Part shown: piece after piece, positions 6,932 through 13,623 of the stretch
How positions within the stretch are numbered: the stretch's first letter is position 1
Layout: the number at the start of each line of letters is the position of its first letter
Assembly: GCA_030699345.1 (NCBI GenBank)
Contig: JAUYMX010000191.1
Span: 1 to 35,442 of the forward strand
Direction of reading: 5' to 3'
From: Methylococcaceae bacterium
Lineage (GTDB): Bacteria; Pseudomonadota; Gammaproteobacteria; Methylococcales; Methylomonadaceae
DNA length: 35,442 nucleotides
Program-made: the position numbers and the translations under genes
The notes under the pieces: model-generated
Told to the model about the DNA's origin: nothing
The model's database searches: none
Seen by the model: only the letters and a program-made list of their open reading frames with translations

Positions 6932-8293
6932 TTACTCGGATAAAACCGAGACTTCCCGCAACGTCACAAATTCTTCAGCGGCAGTCGGATGGATGCCGAT
7001 TGTTGAATCGAAGATTGCTTTAGTCGCACCAGCTCGAATCGCAACGGCCATGCCTTGGATAATTTCCGGCGCATCGGTGCCTACCATGTGTAAACCCACG
7101 ACCTGATTAGTGCTGCGCACTACGATCATCTTCATTAGGGTTTTTTCATCCAAGCCGGACAGGGCGTTTTGCATTGGTGTAAAACTGGTTTTGTAAATAT
7201 CGATGTCGGAGTGTTTTTCTTTTGCTTGCGCTTCGGTTAGCCCCACCGTACCAATGGTCGGCTGGCAAAATACTGCGGTGGGAATATTCTCGTAATCCAC
7301 CGATTGCGGCTGCTGGGCATATAGCTTATTGATTAGCGCCATCCCTTCGGCTATCGCTACTGGCGTCAGATTGACTCGATTAGTGACATCGCCTAAGGCA
7401 TAAATTGATGGGATATTGGTTTGGTAGTCGTCGTAAACCTTGATTGCACCGTCATCGTCTAATTCAACTCCCAACGCTTCTAAGCCAAACCCGCTTGAAT
7501 TCGGGGTTCTGCCGGTGGCATATAACACCAAGTCGGTGGTCATTTTTACGCCGTCAATAAGTCGGACTGCAAAACCTGAGGCCATTTTTTCTATGGCTTC
7601 AATGTCGGTGTTGAACAACAGACTAATGCCTTTTTGGGTCATCTCCTCAGCCAGAAAATCTCGAATATCTTCATCAAAACCTTGCAGCAATTTGTCGCCA
7701 CGATGGCAAATAGTGGTGTCGACGCCAAGACCATTCAGAATACTGGCAAATTCCACCGCGATATAACCGCCACCGACAATAATGATGCGCTTGGGCAATT
7801 GCCCAAGAAAAAACATCTCATTCGAGGTGACGATATGTTCCTTGCCAGGGATGTCGGGTACAAACGGTCTGCCGCCTGTGGCAATGATTATGCGTTCAGC
7901 CCGGTAGGATGAGCCTTCTACCTCGACCGTGTTTGCATTAAGCACTTTTGCCGAGCCGGTAATGACATTAACGCCGGATTGTTGTAGTCGCTTGTTATAA
8001 ACCCCTTGTAGCCGGGTTATTTCCTGGTTTTTGTTGGCGATCAAGCTTGACCAGTTGAATGTTGATTGTCCCACCGTCCAGCCAAATCCTTTGGCGGCTT
8101 CGAATTGATCGTGAAATTGCGAGGCATAGACCAGCAGTTTTTTGGGCACACAACCGACATTGACACAGGTGCCGCCGATGTGGCGCTGCTCAGCGAGGGC
8201 AACTCGTTTACCCAAACCGGCCGCCATGTTGGCAGCACGCACGCCGCCTGAGCCGCCACCAATTACAAACAGGTCATAGTCATATTGTGTCAT
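6932..8293 (-). CDS. gor: Glutathione-disulfide reductase
   Basis: This 453-residue class I pyridine nucleotide-disulfide oxidoreductase has an FAD site GGGSGG (12-17), redox-active GGTCVNVGCVPKK (Cys43 and Cys48), NADPH site IIVGGGYIAVEFA (about 171-183), second FAD motif YALGDVT, and the C-terminal GIHPTAAEE containing the catalytic His/Glu pair. Length and motifs match bacterial glutathione reductase. It reduces GSSG with NADPH in the cytosol. It lies 33 bp downstream of the peroxiredoxin frame on the same strand, so the pair likely forms a glutathione-linked peroxide-reducing operon. Confidence 0.95.
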   Translation of the reverse strand: MTQYDYDLFVIGGGSGGVRAANMAAGLGKRVALAEQRHIGGTCVNVGCVPKKLLVYASQFHDQFEAAKGFGWTVGQSTFNWSSLIANKNQEITRLQGVYNKRLQQSGVNVITGSAKVLNANTVEVEGSSYRAERIIIATGGRPFVPDIPGKEHIVTSNEMFFLGQLPKRIIIVGGGYIAVEFASILNGLGVDTTICHRGDKLLQGFDEDIRDFLAEEMTQKGISLLFNTDIEAIEKMASGFAVRLIDGVKMTTDLVLYATGRTPNSSGFGLEALGVELDDDGAIKVYDDYQTNIPSIYALGDVTNRVNLTPVAIAEGMALINKLYAQQPQSVDYENIPTAVFCQPTIGTVGLTEAQAKEKHSDIDIYKTSFTPMQNALSGLDEKTLMKMIVVRSTNQVVGLHMVGTDAPEIIQGMAVAIRAGATKAIFDSTIGIHPTAAEEFVTLREVSVLSE

Positions 8294-8326
8294 GGGTGCG
8301 TCTCGTATAAGTCAAGATGAAAAGGG

Positions 8327-8864
8327 CTATTTGTTTTGCAACAAATAATCCAACAGTGTATCGGCGCCGCTCACCGTAAATGGATCATCCGGGCAATTAT
8401 CAACCTGGCCGGGTTCGCTGAATATTTTGAGAATTTTTTTATCATCGACAATCATCGACAATCATCGAATAGCGCCATGAGCGACTGCCAAAGCCGACGT
8501 TGTCTTTTTTCACCAGCATGCCCATGGCTTTGGTAAATTCACCATTGCCGTCGGGCAGCATTTTTACGTTGGTGATGTCCAGGTGCTTGCTCCATTGAAA
8601 CATCACAAAAGCGTCGTTAACGCTCAGGCAATACACTTCGTCAACGCCTTGATCGAGGAGATCCTGATATTTAGCAACAAAGCCGGGAAGATGTTTACTT
8701 GAACAGGTTGGTGTAAACGCACCGGGTAGCGCCAACACCACGATTTTCTTGCCTTTAAAAATATCGTCTGTGCTGACATCTTGCCAGCGAAAAGGATTGT
8801 CGCCACCGATGCTTTCGTCGCGAACACGGGTTTTAAAAATTACATCAGGTACAGTTGAAATCAT
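8327..8864 (-). pseudogene. Peroxiredoxin (Prx5/AhpC-TSA type), frameshifted by a 10-bp duplication
   Basis: The reading frame from ATG 8864 shows a normal peroxiredoxin with PGAFTPTCS (peroxidatic Cys54), WSKHLDI and GFGSRSWRYSMIVDD, but stops at 8442. The stop comes from a tandem copy of ATCATCGACA (8441-8450, repeated at 8451-8460 and partly at 8461-8468). Removing one copy joins the frame to KKILKIFSEPGQVDNCPDDP and a stop at 8327, giving 175 residues. Such proteins reduce peroxides with glutathione or glutaredoxin, in keeping with gor next door. The truncated form keeps the active Cys but lacks about the last 35 residues. The start at 8864 is chosen because a longer frame would run through the upstream terminator. 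Confidence 0.85.
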
Positions 8865-8925
8865 TAGGAATTCCTTGGTTTTTAGCGGTGAGGCCGGGGG
8901 CGACTTATTTTGTGGATCACGCAAT

Positions 8926-8963
8926 AAAAAAAGCCAGCGGGAAAATTGTTGGTCCACGCTGGC
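8926..8963 (-). terminator. Intrinsic terminator upstream of the peroxiredoxin gene
   Basis: On the minus strand GCCAGCG (8957-8963) pairs with CGCTGGC (8933-8939) around a 17-nt loop and is followed by seven T. It separates the stress genes at 9.1-10.6 kb from the peroxiredoxin-gor pair. Confidence 0.75.
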
Positions 8964-8992
8964 ATCAGTTTAAAACTGCATGAGTTAGGGAA

Positions 8993-9097
8993 GCGCTGAT
9001 TAAATCCTTCGACAGGCTCCACCTCAAGGGTGGTCTAAGGACAGATGAACGGTAACTTATTGATTTCGTTCGTGGTGAGCTTGTCGAACCATGAGCG
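8993..9097. repeat. Dispersed repeat with TTCGACAGGCTC and GAGCTTGTCGAA ends
   Basis: The stretch begins CGCTGATTAAATCC, contains TTCGACAGGCTCC near 9008 and ends with GTGAGCTTGTCGAACC near 9090, forming inverted ends. This is a very common noncoding repeat type in gammaproteobacteria. A decayed relative lies at 12412-12470. Confidence 0.6.
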
Positions 9098-9130
9098 AAA
9101 ACTATTTTTTCAGCGTTTCCTTAGGAAAAT

Positions 9131-9574
9131 TTAAGCTGTTGCTGCGTCCAAAAGCCGATCCAGAGTACGGATATGCGCTTGCTGAGCGGGCAGCAATTTT
9201 GCTTCAATTAACGTGCGAAGATCGGCGGATAACTCGTCATCCTTTAAGGCTTGTTCATAATCATCAACGCCATTTTTTTCGCCTTCGCGTAGCGCTTTTA
9301 GTGCAGTGTGGTTACCCAAAATACTAGCGCTTTCCAGCACTAATGTTGCCCACGTGCCCCATGCACCTGAAGTCACAGCGGGCGTGCCGCCTAACGAACG
9401 GCTTAATGTCTGCAAGCTAGATACAGCAATTTTATGATCTTGATAAATGGGTCGTAAATGTTCCGACTCGCCCAAACTGACATCTTGTCTGAGTTTATCC
9501 AAGGCTTGTTGGTAGGACTCAACGGCTGCTAATTCGTCTTTCAGTAATTTATTGATTGTTTCGATGTTATGCAT
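9131..9574 (-). CDS. DUF2383 ferritin-like four-helix protein (PA2169 family)
   Basis: The 147-residue, mostly helical protein has repeated acidic and histidine positions: ELAAVESYQQAL (about 14-25), RPIYQDHKIAVSSLQ (about 41-55), EGEKNGVDDYEQAL (about 97-110) and LLPAQQAHIRTLDRL (about 127-141). The E...E..H pattern is that of a ferritin-like di-metal bundle seen in the DUF2383/PA2169 family, usually found with stress genes. Iron or other metal binding is inferred. It is the last gene before the terminator at 8926-8963. Confidence 0.82.
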   Translation of the reverse strand: MHNIETINKLLKDELAAVESYQQALDKLRQDVSLGESEHLRPIYQDHKIAVSSLQTLSRSLGGTPAVTSGAWGTWATLVLESASILGNHTALKALREGEKNGVDDYEQALKDDELSADLRTLIEAKLLPAQQAHIRTLDRLLDAATA

Positions 9575-9650
9575 AACAAAATACCTGTGCGATTGTTAGT
9601 TTGGTTTTGTATGAAATCAGCAAAATCTAACTAACGAAATTGATGGAGAC

Positions 9651-9956
9651 TTATTGCACGGCTTTTAGATGTTTAACCGCTTCGTTAGCCGCTTTTTTAG
9701 CTTCTTCGGTATGGCCTAAGTTGCCATGTTCGATAGCTTCATCCAAATTTTTGATACCGGCATCCAGATGTTCATCGGCGACTTTTGCGTGGGTTTTAGC
9801 GGTATCCGCATGTTCGGCGATGGTTTTAGCGTCGGTGGCTTTTGCCGCGACTTGTGCATGTTTAAGTGCTACTGCGCTGTGGCTTTCTTCAGCAAATGCG
9901 CCGAATGAGCATAAGGTTAATGCAATGCCTGCACACACGTTTGAGGTAAGTTTCAT
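9651..9956 (-). CDS. smbP: Small metal-binding protein SmbP-like, exported
   Basis: The 101-residue protein has a signal peptide ending in GAFA-EE (about residue 22). The mature part is helical with many regularly spaced Ala, Lys and His residues (HSAVALKHAQVAAKATD, AEHADTAKTHAKVADEHLDA, EAIEHGNLGHTEEAKKAA). This matches SmbP of Nitrosomonas, a periplasmic His-rich helical protein that binds Cu(II) and other divalent metals. It complements the cytosolic copper-storage protein at 147-503. It sits downstream of an exported CsbD gene with a strong intercistronic hairpin between. Confidence 0.8.
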   Translation of the reverse strand: MKLTSNVCAGIALTLCSFGAFAEESHSAVALKHAQVAAKATDAKTIAEHADTAKTHAKVADEHLDAGIKNLDEAIEHGNLGHTEEAKKAANEAVKHLKAVQ

Positions 9957-9984
9957 ATTGAGTTCCTGTGATTTTATTATTGGT

Positions 9985-10015
9985 AGCGAGCCAGTTTTGT
10001 TGTCACTGGCTCGCT
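9985..10015 (-). other. Intercistronic hairpin between exported csbD and smbP
   Basis: AGCGAGCCAG (9985-9994) pairs with CTGGCTCGCT (10006-10015) around an 11-nt loop. No T-run follows on the minus strand, so it is more likely an mRNA-stability or partial-termination structure than a full terminator. Confidence 0.6.
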
Positions 10016-10029
10016 TAGATCAGACGGGT

Positions 10030-10308
10030 TTATTTGTCTTCTTTAATATCTTGTTTAATATCGCCAATACCTTTTTGGACTTTGCCGGTATTTTTTTGGA
10101 TATTGCCTTCTACTTCCATGCCTTTGTCGTCCAGCACTTTGCCGACTTCTTCTTTGGCTTTACCTTGGGCTTCATCAACGCGGCCTTTTACTTGATCTTT
10201 GTTGTAAGGCGCTTCTATTTTGCTGTCTTCCGCATAAGCGCCGAAGGAGCAAAGGCTTAAAGCTATAGCTGCAGATAAACCAAGCAATTTGATATTTGCG
10301 ATTTTCAT
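10030..10308 (-). CDS. Exported CsbD-family protein
   Basis: I start at 10308, where ATG follows a CAGGAC site, giving MKIANIKLLGLSAAIALSLC then SFGAYA-ED, a clear Sec signal peptide. The mature part is a CsbD domain (NKDQVKGRVDEAQGKAKEEV, DDKGMEVEGNIQKNTGKVQ), 92 residues in total. CsbD proteins are small helical proteins of unknown role induced by general stress and are normally cytosolic, so a secreted copy is unusual. It lies 75 bp after a leaderless CsbD gene on the same strand. Confidence 0.85.
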   Translation of the reverse strand: MKIANIKLLGLSAAIALSLCSFGAYAEDSKIEAPYNKDQVKGRVDEAQGKAKEEVGKVLDDKGMEVEGNIQKNTGKVQKGIGDIKQDIKEDK

Positions 10309-10383
10309 GGTGATGTCCTGTGATATTTGTCTGGGAATAGGATTGCCGTTAAGCCGGTTGAGCATTAACAGCGCAGCGCTTCT

Positions 10384-10560
10384 TTAGAGTGCTTTTTTAA
10401 TTTCTTCTTTAAGGTCGCCGACCTTTGATTGCACTTTGCCGACATTCTTTTGGACGTTGCCTTCTATTTCCAACTCATCATCATTGATGATATTGCCGGT
10501 GACTTCTTTAACTTTGCCAATCACTTCGTCTACGTGGCCTTTAACTTGATCTTTGTTCAT
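10384..10560 (-). CDS. CsbD-family stress protein (58 residues)
   Basis: The protein reads MNKDQVKGHVDEVIGKVKEV and continues with EIEGNVQKNVGKVQSKVGDL. It is a complete CsbD domain with no signal peptide, rich in Lys, Glu and Val and lacking Cys. The SD is AGGAGAG just upstream of the ATG. Dyad promoter C lies about 83 bp upstream. Expected cytosolic general-stress protein; biochemical role unknown. A close paralogue is at 13108-13284. Confidence 0.88.
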   Translation of the reverse strand: MNKDQVKGHVDEVIGKVKEVTGNIINDDELEIEGNVQKNVGKVQSKVGDLKEEIKKAL

Positions 10561-10642
10561 GAGGCTCTCCTGATAATTATTTAGCCATGACCCAATAGTC
10601 TTGACTAAAGCGTGAGATGATTTTTCTCAGCGCTTGGGGTAA

Positions 10643-10684
10643 ACAATACAGTTAAAGATAAGCTTGGTCGGTGCGGCAGCGAAC
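10643..10684 (-). promoter_or_regulatory. Dyad-type promoter C of the csbD-smbP gene group
   Basis: Read on the minus strand, GTTCG-CTGC-CGCAC (10684-10671) is followed by CGACC. After 22 bp comes TATTGT (10648-10643), then 7 bp and AAGCGCTGA. Spacing is identical to promoters A, B and D. It probably drives csbD, the exported csbD, smbP and perhaps the DUF2383 gene. Confidence 0.62.
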
Positions 10685-10705
10685 AGAAGGATTGGGGCAG
10701 CAAAA

Positions 10706-11548
10706 TTAATTCGTTGTCGACACTGCCGACCCAGGTGGCGGTTGATCGGTTATTTGGTAAGGTGAAGTTTGTTCAGCCCAAACTGCAAGGTAGGTTAGCG
10801 TCGCTTCCCCGATGATAGTTGCGAAAGATGCGTCTGCAGCATCGCGACCTGTGCCAATACGAACAAATCCTTCGACCGGCGCCATTCGGGTAGAATCAAA
10901 CAAATACCAACGAGTCCCCAGATAAGCTTCAAAAAAACCATGGAAATCAGGTGGCTGCAAATACAAGGCATACCCAGAAACATAGCGTGCGGGAATACAT
11001 AACGCCCGGCATAAGGTAATGGCGAGATGGGCATAATCTCGGCATACCCCTACACGCTCTATTAATACATCGCAGGCGCTGGTACTTTCGCCGGTACTGC
11101 CTGCTTGATAGTCGAGATTGTTGTTTATCCAGTCGCAAATCGCAGTAACTCTGGAAAATCCAGGCGCGGCGTTGCCAAACATCCTTGAGGCAAAATGGGT
11201 CAAACGATCTGACTCGCAATATCGGCTGGGATTGAGGTAGGGCAACACTTCGTTTGGCAATTGGGAGTATCCGGTCTCCATAATCCCTGATGTATCATAA
11301 ATTTCCGGGAGTAAATCCACATTCGCACGGTATTGGAGTTGCAGAACGCAGGGTTCAACAGTTAGTCGGTACACTTGAATATCTTCTGTACCTAAACTGC
11401 TGGCCTCATATTGGATATTGGGGTTTAACTGTAGGGTCTCCCAGCTGATGATCTGGTGCCTAGTTCGTGCCGCGGCTACGTTAAACAAGAAGCTCGTGGG
11501 CGTTGTGACCGAATACGTTAAATCGCAGCCTACTTGAATTGTTGTCAT
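10706..11548 (-). CDS. Transglutaminase-like cysteine protease-fold protein
   Basis: The 280-residue protein has an N-terminal beta-rich region (about 1-110) followed by a transglutaminase core: GVCRDYAHLAITLCRAL (Cys169), DFHGFFEAYLG (His203) and WYLFDSTRMAP (Asp218), a complete Cys-His-Asp triad. There is no signal peptide, so it is probably cytosolic. Family members are peptidases or amidases, often near peptidoglycan or ATP-grasp ligase genes, but none is adjacent here. The specific substrate cannot be named. Confidence 0.85.
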   Translation of the reverse strand: MTTIQVGCDLTYSVTTPTSFLFNVAAARTRHQIISWETLQLNPNIQYEASSLGTEDIQVYRLTVEPCVLQLQYRANVDLLPEIYDTSGIMETGYSQLPNEVLPYLNPSRYCESDRLTHFASRMFGNAAPGFSRVTAICDWINNNLDYQAGSTGESTSACDVLIERVGVCRDYAHLAITLCRALCIPARYVSGYALYLQPPDFHGFFEAYLGTRWYLFDSTRMAPVEGFVRIGTGRDAADASFATIIGEATLTYLAVWAEQTSPYQITDQPPPGSAVSTTN

Positions 11549-11637
11549 GATTATTAACCTTAGATAAGCACTTACTCAACTATTAGATTGTAAGTGCGGA
11601 TTTAGTTTTACTGAATCATGCGGCCACCACGAATCAT

Positions 11638-11808
11638 CTAGCCTTGTTCCGGTGTGCCCGCGCCATCTAAACTGCCGCCGGTAACTTTAAGTTCTTCAAA
11701 AATGTGGAAAGCCGCACCTGCCAAAGAGGCGATGCCGCTGCCGAAGAAATACGCTTTTTGGGTGGATGTGGCCGCCGAGTTGGCGGAATTTTGCTTGGTA
11801 TTCTGCAT
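11638..11808 (-). CDS. Small protein of unknown function (56 residues)
   Basis: The frame encodes MQNTKQNSANSAATSTQKAY then FFGSGIASLAGAAFHIFEEL and a Gly-rich tail. A short hydrophobic Gly/Ala segment (about 20-37) suggests membrane association. It begins 16 bp after the upstream membrane protein on the same strand, so co-transcription is likely. I do not recognise a family. Confidence 0.55.
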   Translation of the reverse strand: MQNTKQNSANSAATSTQKAYFFGSGIASLAGAAFHIFEELKVTGGSLDGAGTPEQG

Positions 11809-11824
11809 GTTGGCTACCTAATGA

Positions 11825-12316
11825 CTAAGACGGAAAGTCGGTATGGCGATCTAATTGTTTGCCGCTATAGCGAAGAGATAACGCATGACCTTGTATGCCA
11901 AAGAATAATAAGGTGAAGATTCCTAAGCCAAAGATGCATGCTTGAGCGAGTTGCAAGTCATGTGGAACGGGAGTGATGCTGAGTAATAACGCTAACACGA
12001 CAAGTGACGGGACTAAGCCGAAAACAATGATCAGCGCGATAATAAAAATGGGTTGTTCCGCACCGGAGGGTTTGGTATGCGCAAAGCCAGACACGACTTT
12101 AATAATCGTTTGTCCGAATAACACGGCTGAGCCAAAGGATAATTCTGGGGATTCGATGATCGCGAATATCGACCGGCCAACACTGACATCGACGATGGCA
12201 ATTACCACCAAGGGCAGTACGATAAATAGCAAGTCTCCCAATATCGCGTATATCGCGGCTTTACGATGAGTCTTATGAGTTAAAACGTCACCGGCTATAA
12301 ATGTATCTTTAATCAT
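11825..12316 (-). CDS. Multi-spanning membrane protein of unknown function
   Basis: Starting at ATG 12316 the protein has 163 residues. It has an N-terminal HKTHRKAAIYAILGDLLFIVL segment and about four hydrophobic helices (roughly 20-45, 62-80, 92-118, 126-150). A further in-frame ATG at 12394 would add 26 residues without an SD. No motif is recognised. It lies in the small-membrane-protein stretch between the two CsbD groups. Confidence 0.6.
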   Translation of the reverse strand: MIKDTFIAGDVLTHKTHRKAAIYAILGDLLFIVLPLVVIAIVDVSVGRSIFAIIESPELSFGSAVLFGQTIIKVVSGFAHTKPSGAEQPIFIIALIIVFGLVPSLVVLALLLSITPVPHDLQLAQACIFGLGIFTLLFFGIQGHALSLRYSGKQLDRHTDFPS

Positions 12317-12411
12317 GATGATGAAATGCCTGATAAAACTTACACGCGTTGGGTAAGTTTTGGGGTGATGTAAATAGCCATCTCCAAAAAACACGTCTTA
12401 TAAAAGAAACG

Positions 12412-12470
12412 CTGATTTAGGCCCTCGACAGCCTGGTTTTCAAGGGAGTTCTATGTACAGATATGAGCCA
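12412..12470. repeat. Decayed copy of the 9.0-kb dispersed repeat
   Basis: ACGCTGATTTA, CTCGACAG, TTTTCAAGGG and CTATGTACAGAT line up in order with CGCTGATTAAA, TTCGACAG, CCTCAAGGG and CTAAGGACAGAT of the repeat at 8993. The similarity is partial, so this is an old copy. Confidence 0.45.
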
Positions 12471-12553
12471 AATCAGAGATGGCTTAAGGTCAAATGCATA
12501 AAGTTGGAGAAACGGGTTGTGTTAACTGCCAGTTGAATTTCCGTATTAGCCGC

Positions 12554-12772
12554 TTATCTTTTGCCTGCAACAAGCAACAATCCGCCGCCTGCCACTATCG
12601 CTGCTACACCGGCCCAAATGGGGATATTTACAGTCTTGGTATCGTTAACTGTCAGCTCTATAGGCCCAATCTTGGCTTCTTGCGTTTCTTGGGTATAGCT
12701 AAATTGACCATACACCAGTCCCAAAACGCCGAGTGTGATTAGGACAAGCGCCAACATTTTTATTCCACTCAT
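12554..12772 (-). CDS. Small two-helix membrane protein (DUF3185-like)
   Basis: The 72-residue protein has two transmembrane helices (about 5-23, MLALVLITLGVLGLVYG; and 50-70, IPIWAGVAAIVAGGGLLLVAG) flanking a polar periplasmic loop that contains KIGPIELTVNDTKTVN. Similar proteins occur widely in proteobacterial stress clusters; the DUF number is from memory. SD GGAGAAAT precedes the ATG. Confidence 0.75.
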   Translation of the reverse strand: MSGIKMLALVLITLGVLGLVYGQFSYTQETQEAKIGPIELTVNDTKTVNIPIWAGVAAIVAGGGLLLVAGKR

Positions 12773-12799
12773 TTGATTTCTCCAGTAAATGACAAATTT

Positions 12800-12826
12800 A
12801 GGGTTCGGCGTTCAACACCGAACCCT
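12800..12826 (-). terminator. Hairpin after the lmo0937-family gene
   Basis: AGGGTTCGG (12800-12808) pairs with CCGAACCCT (12818-12826) around a 9-nt loop, just downstream of the stop at 12838. The minus strand continues AAATTT, so the U-tract is weak. A partial terminator between the two small membrane protein genes is likely. Confidence 0.5.
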
Positions 12827-12837
12827 GCCACTTTATG

Positions 12838-12987
12838 TTAGACGATGCGTCGGCCTTGAATGACCCGCAGCACAATGACAACAAGTGCAATGACTAAAAG
12901 AATGTGAATAAACCCGCCCAGTGTGTACGACGACACCAAGCCCAGTATCCAAAGGATGACTAATACAACTGCTAAAGTTTCAAGCAT
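12838..12987 (-). CDS. lmo0937-family small membrane protein (49 residues)
   Basis: The protein reads MLETLAVVLVILWILGLVSS, then YTLGGFIHILLVIALVVIVL and RVIQGRRIV. Two short hydrophobic helices separated by YTLGGFIH and a basic tail ending in RR are the hallmark of this family, which is common in stress-induced clusters of many bacteria. SD AGGAGAAG precedes the ATG. It lies 120 bp downstream of a csbD gene and may share its promoter D transcript. Confidence 0.82.
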   Translation of the reverse strand: MLETLAVVLVILWILGLVSSYTLGGFIHILLVIALVVIVLRVIQGRRIV

Positions 12988-13107
12988 GATTGCTTCTCCT
13001 TAATTGGCCATCGACAGACGGCGCTAGGTAACGGTTAAAGCATATTCAGCCGCTGATGGGTTTCGCGATGCTCTCCCCATCCTACGGACTGTTTAACTTT
13101 GCTTAAA

Positions 13108-13284
13108 TTAGAGGCTGTCTTTAAGATCTTCTTTAAGATCGCCAACTTTACCTTGAACCTTGCCAATGTTTTTTTGGACGTTGCCCTCTATTTCCAAGCC
13201 TTTATCATCCAATAACACGCCAGCGGCTTCTTTAACTTTACCTTTAACTTCGTCTACTAGGCCTTTAACTTGATCTTTGTTCAT
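13108..13284 (-). CDS. CsbD-family stress protein (58 residues), second cytosolic copy
   Basis: The protein starts MNKDQVKGLVDEVKGKVKEA and ends with KVQGKVGDLKEDLKDSL. It is a full CsbD domain without a signal peptide and is close in sequence and length to the copy at 10384-10560. The SD AGGAGACA and the upstream bases (TAATTATCAGGAGA) also match that copy, showing that gene and leader were duplicated together. Promoter D lies about 85 bp upstream. Confidence 0.88.
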   Translation of the reverse strand: MNKDQVKGLVDEVKGKVKEAAGVLLDDKGLEIEGNVQKNIGKVQGKVGDLKEDLKDSL

Positions 13285-13368
13285 CACTGTCTCCTGATAA
13301 TTGAGTCATGACCAAGTGACCATGACTGAAGCGCGGAAGAATCTTTGTCCATCCATCGCTTGAGTAAA

Positions 13369-13410
13369 ATAGTATCAGCAAGACTTAACGCAGTCGGTGC
13401 GCTAACGAAC
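13369..13410 (-). promoter_or_regulatory. Dyad-type promoter D of the second csbD gene
   Basis: Minus strand: GTTCG-TTAG-CGCAC (13410-13397), then CGACT, with 22 bp to TACTAT (13374-13369), 7 bp and AAGCGATGG. The 22-bp spacing is the same as at promoters A, B and C. The rest of the 13285-13623 gap shows nothing else I recognise. Confidence 0.62.
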
Positions 13411-13623
13411 ATAGTTGGGCACTTTGATTACAAGGCACTTGTGATTCTTGTGGTTATAAATACCAGCGATGTCCTATAAATCAATGGATTGTGTTCGTGG
13501 TAAGCCTTGGTTCCGCTCTTCTGAGCGTATCCTAATGATATGAGTGGAATGAGGTTAAGGCTTATAAAAGGGGAGGGTGTCCTGGATTTTGTGTAAACGG
13601 GGGGCTAATTTAATAAAGGGTGC

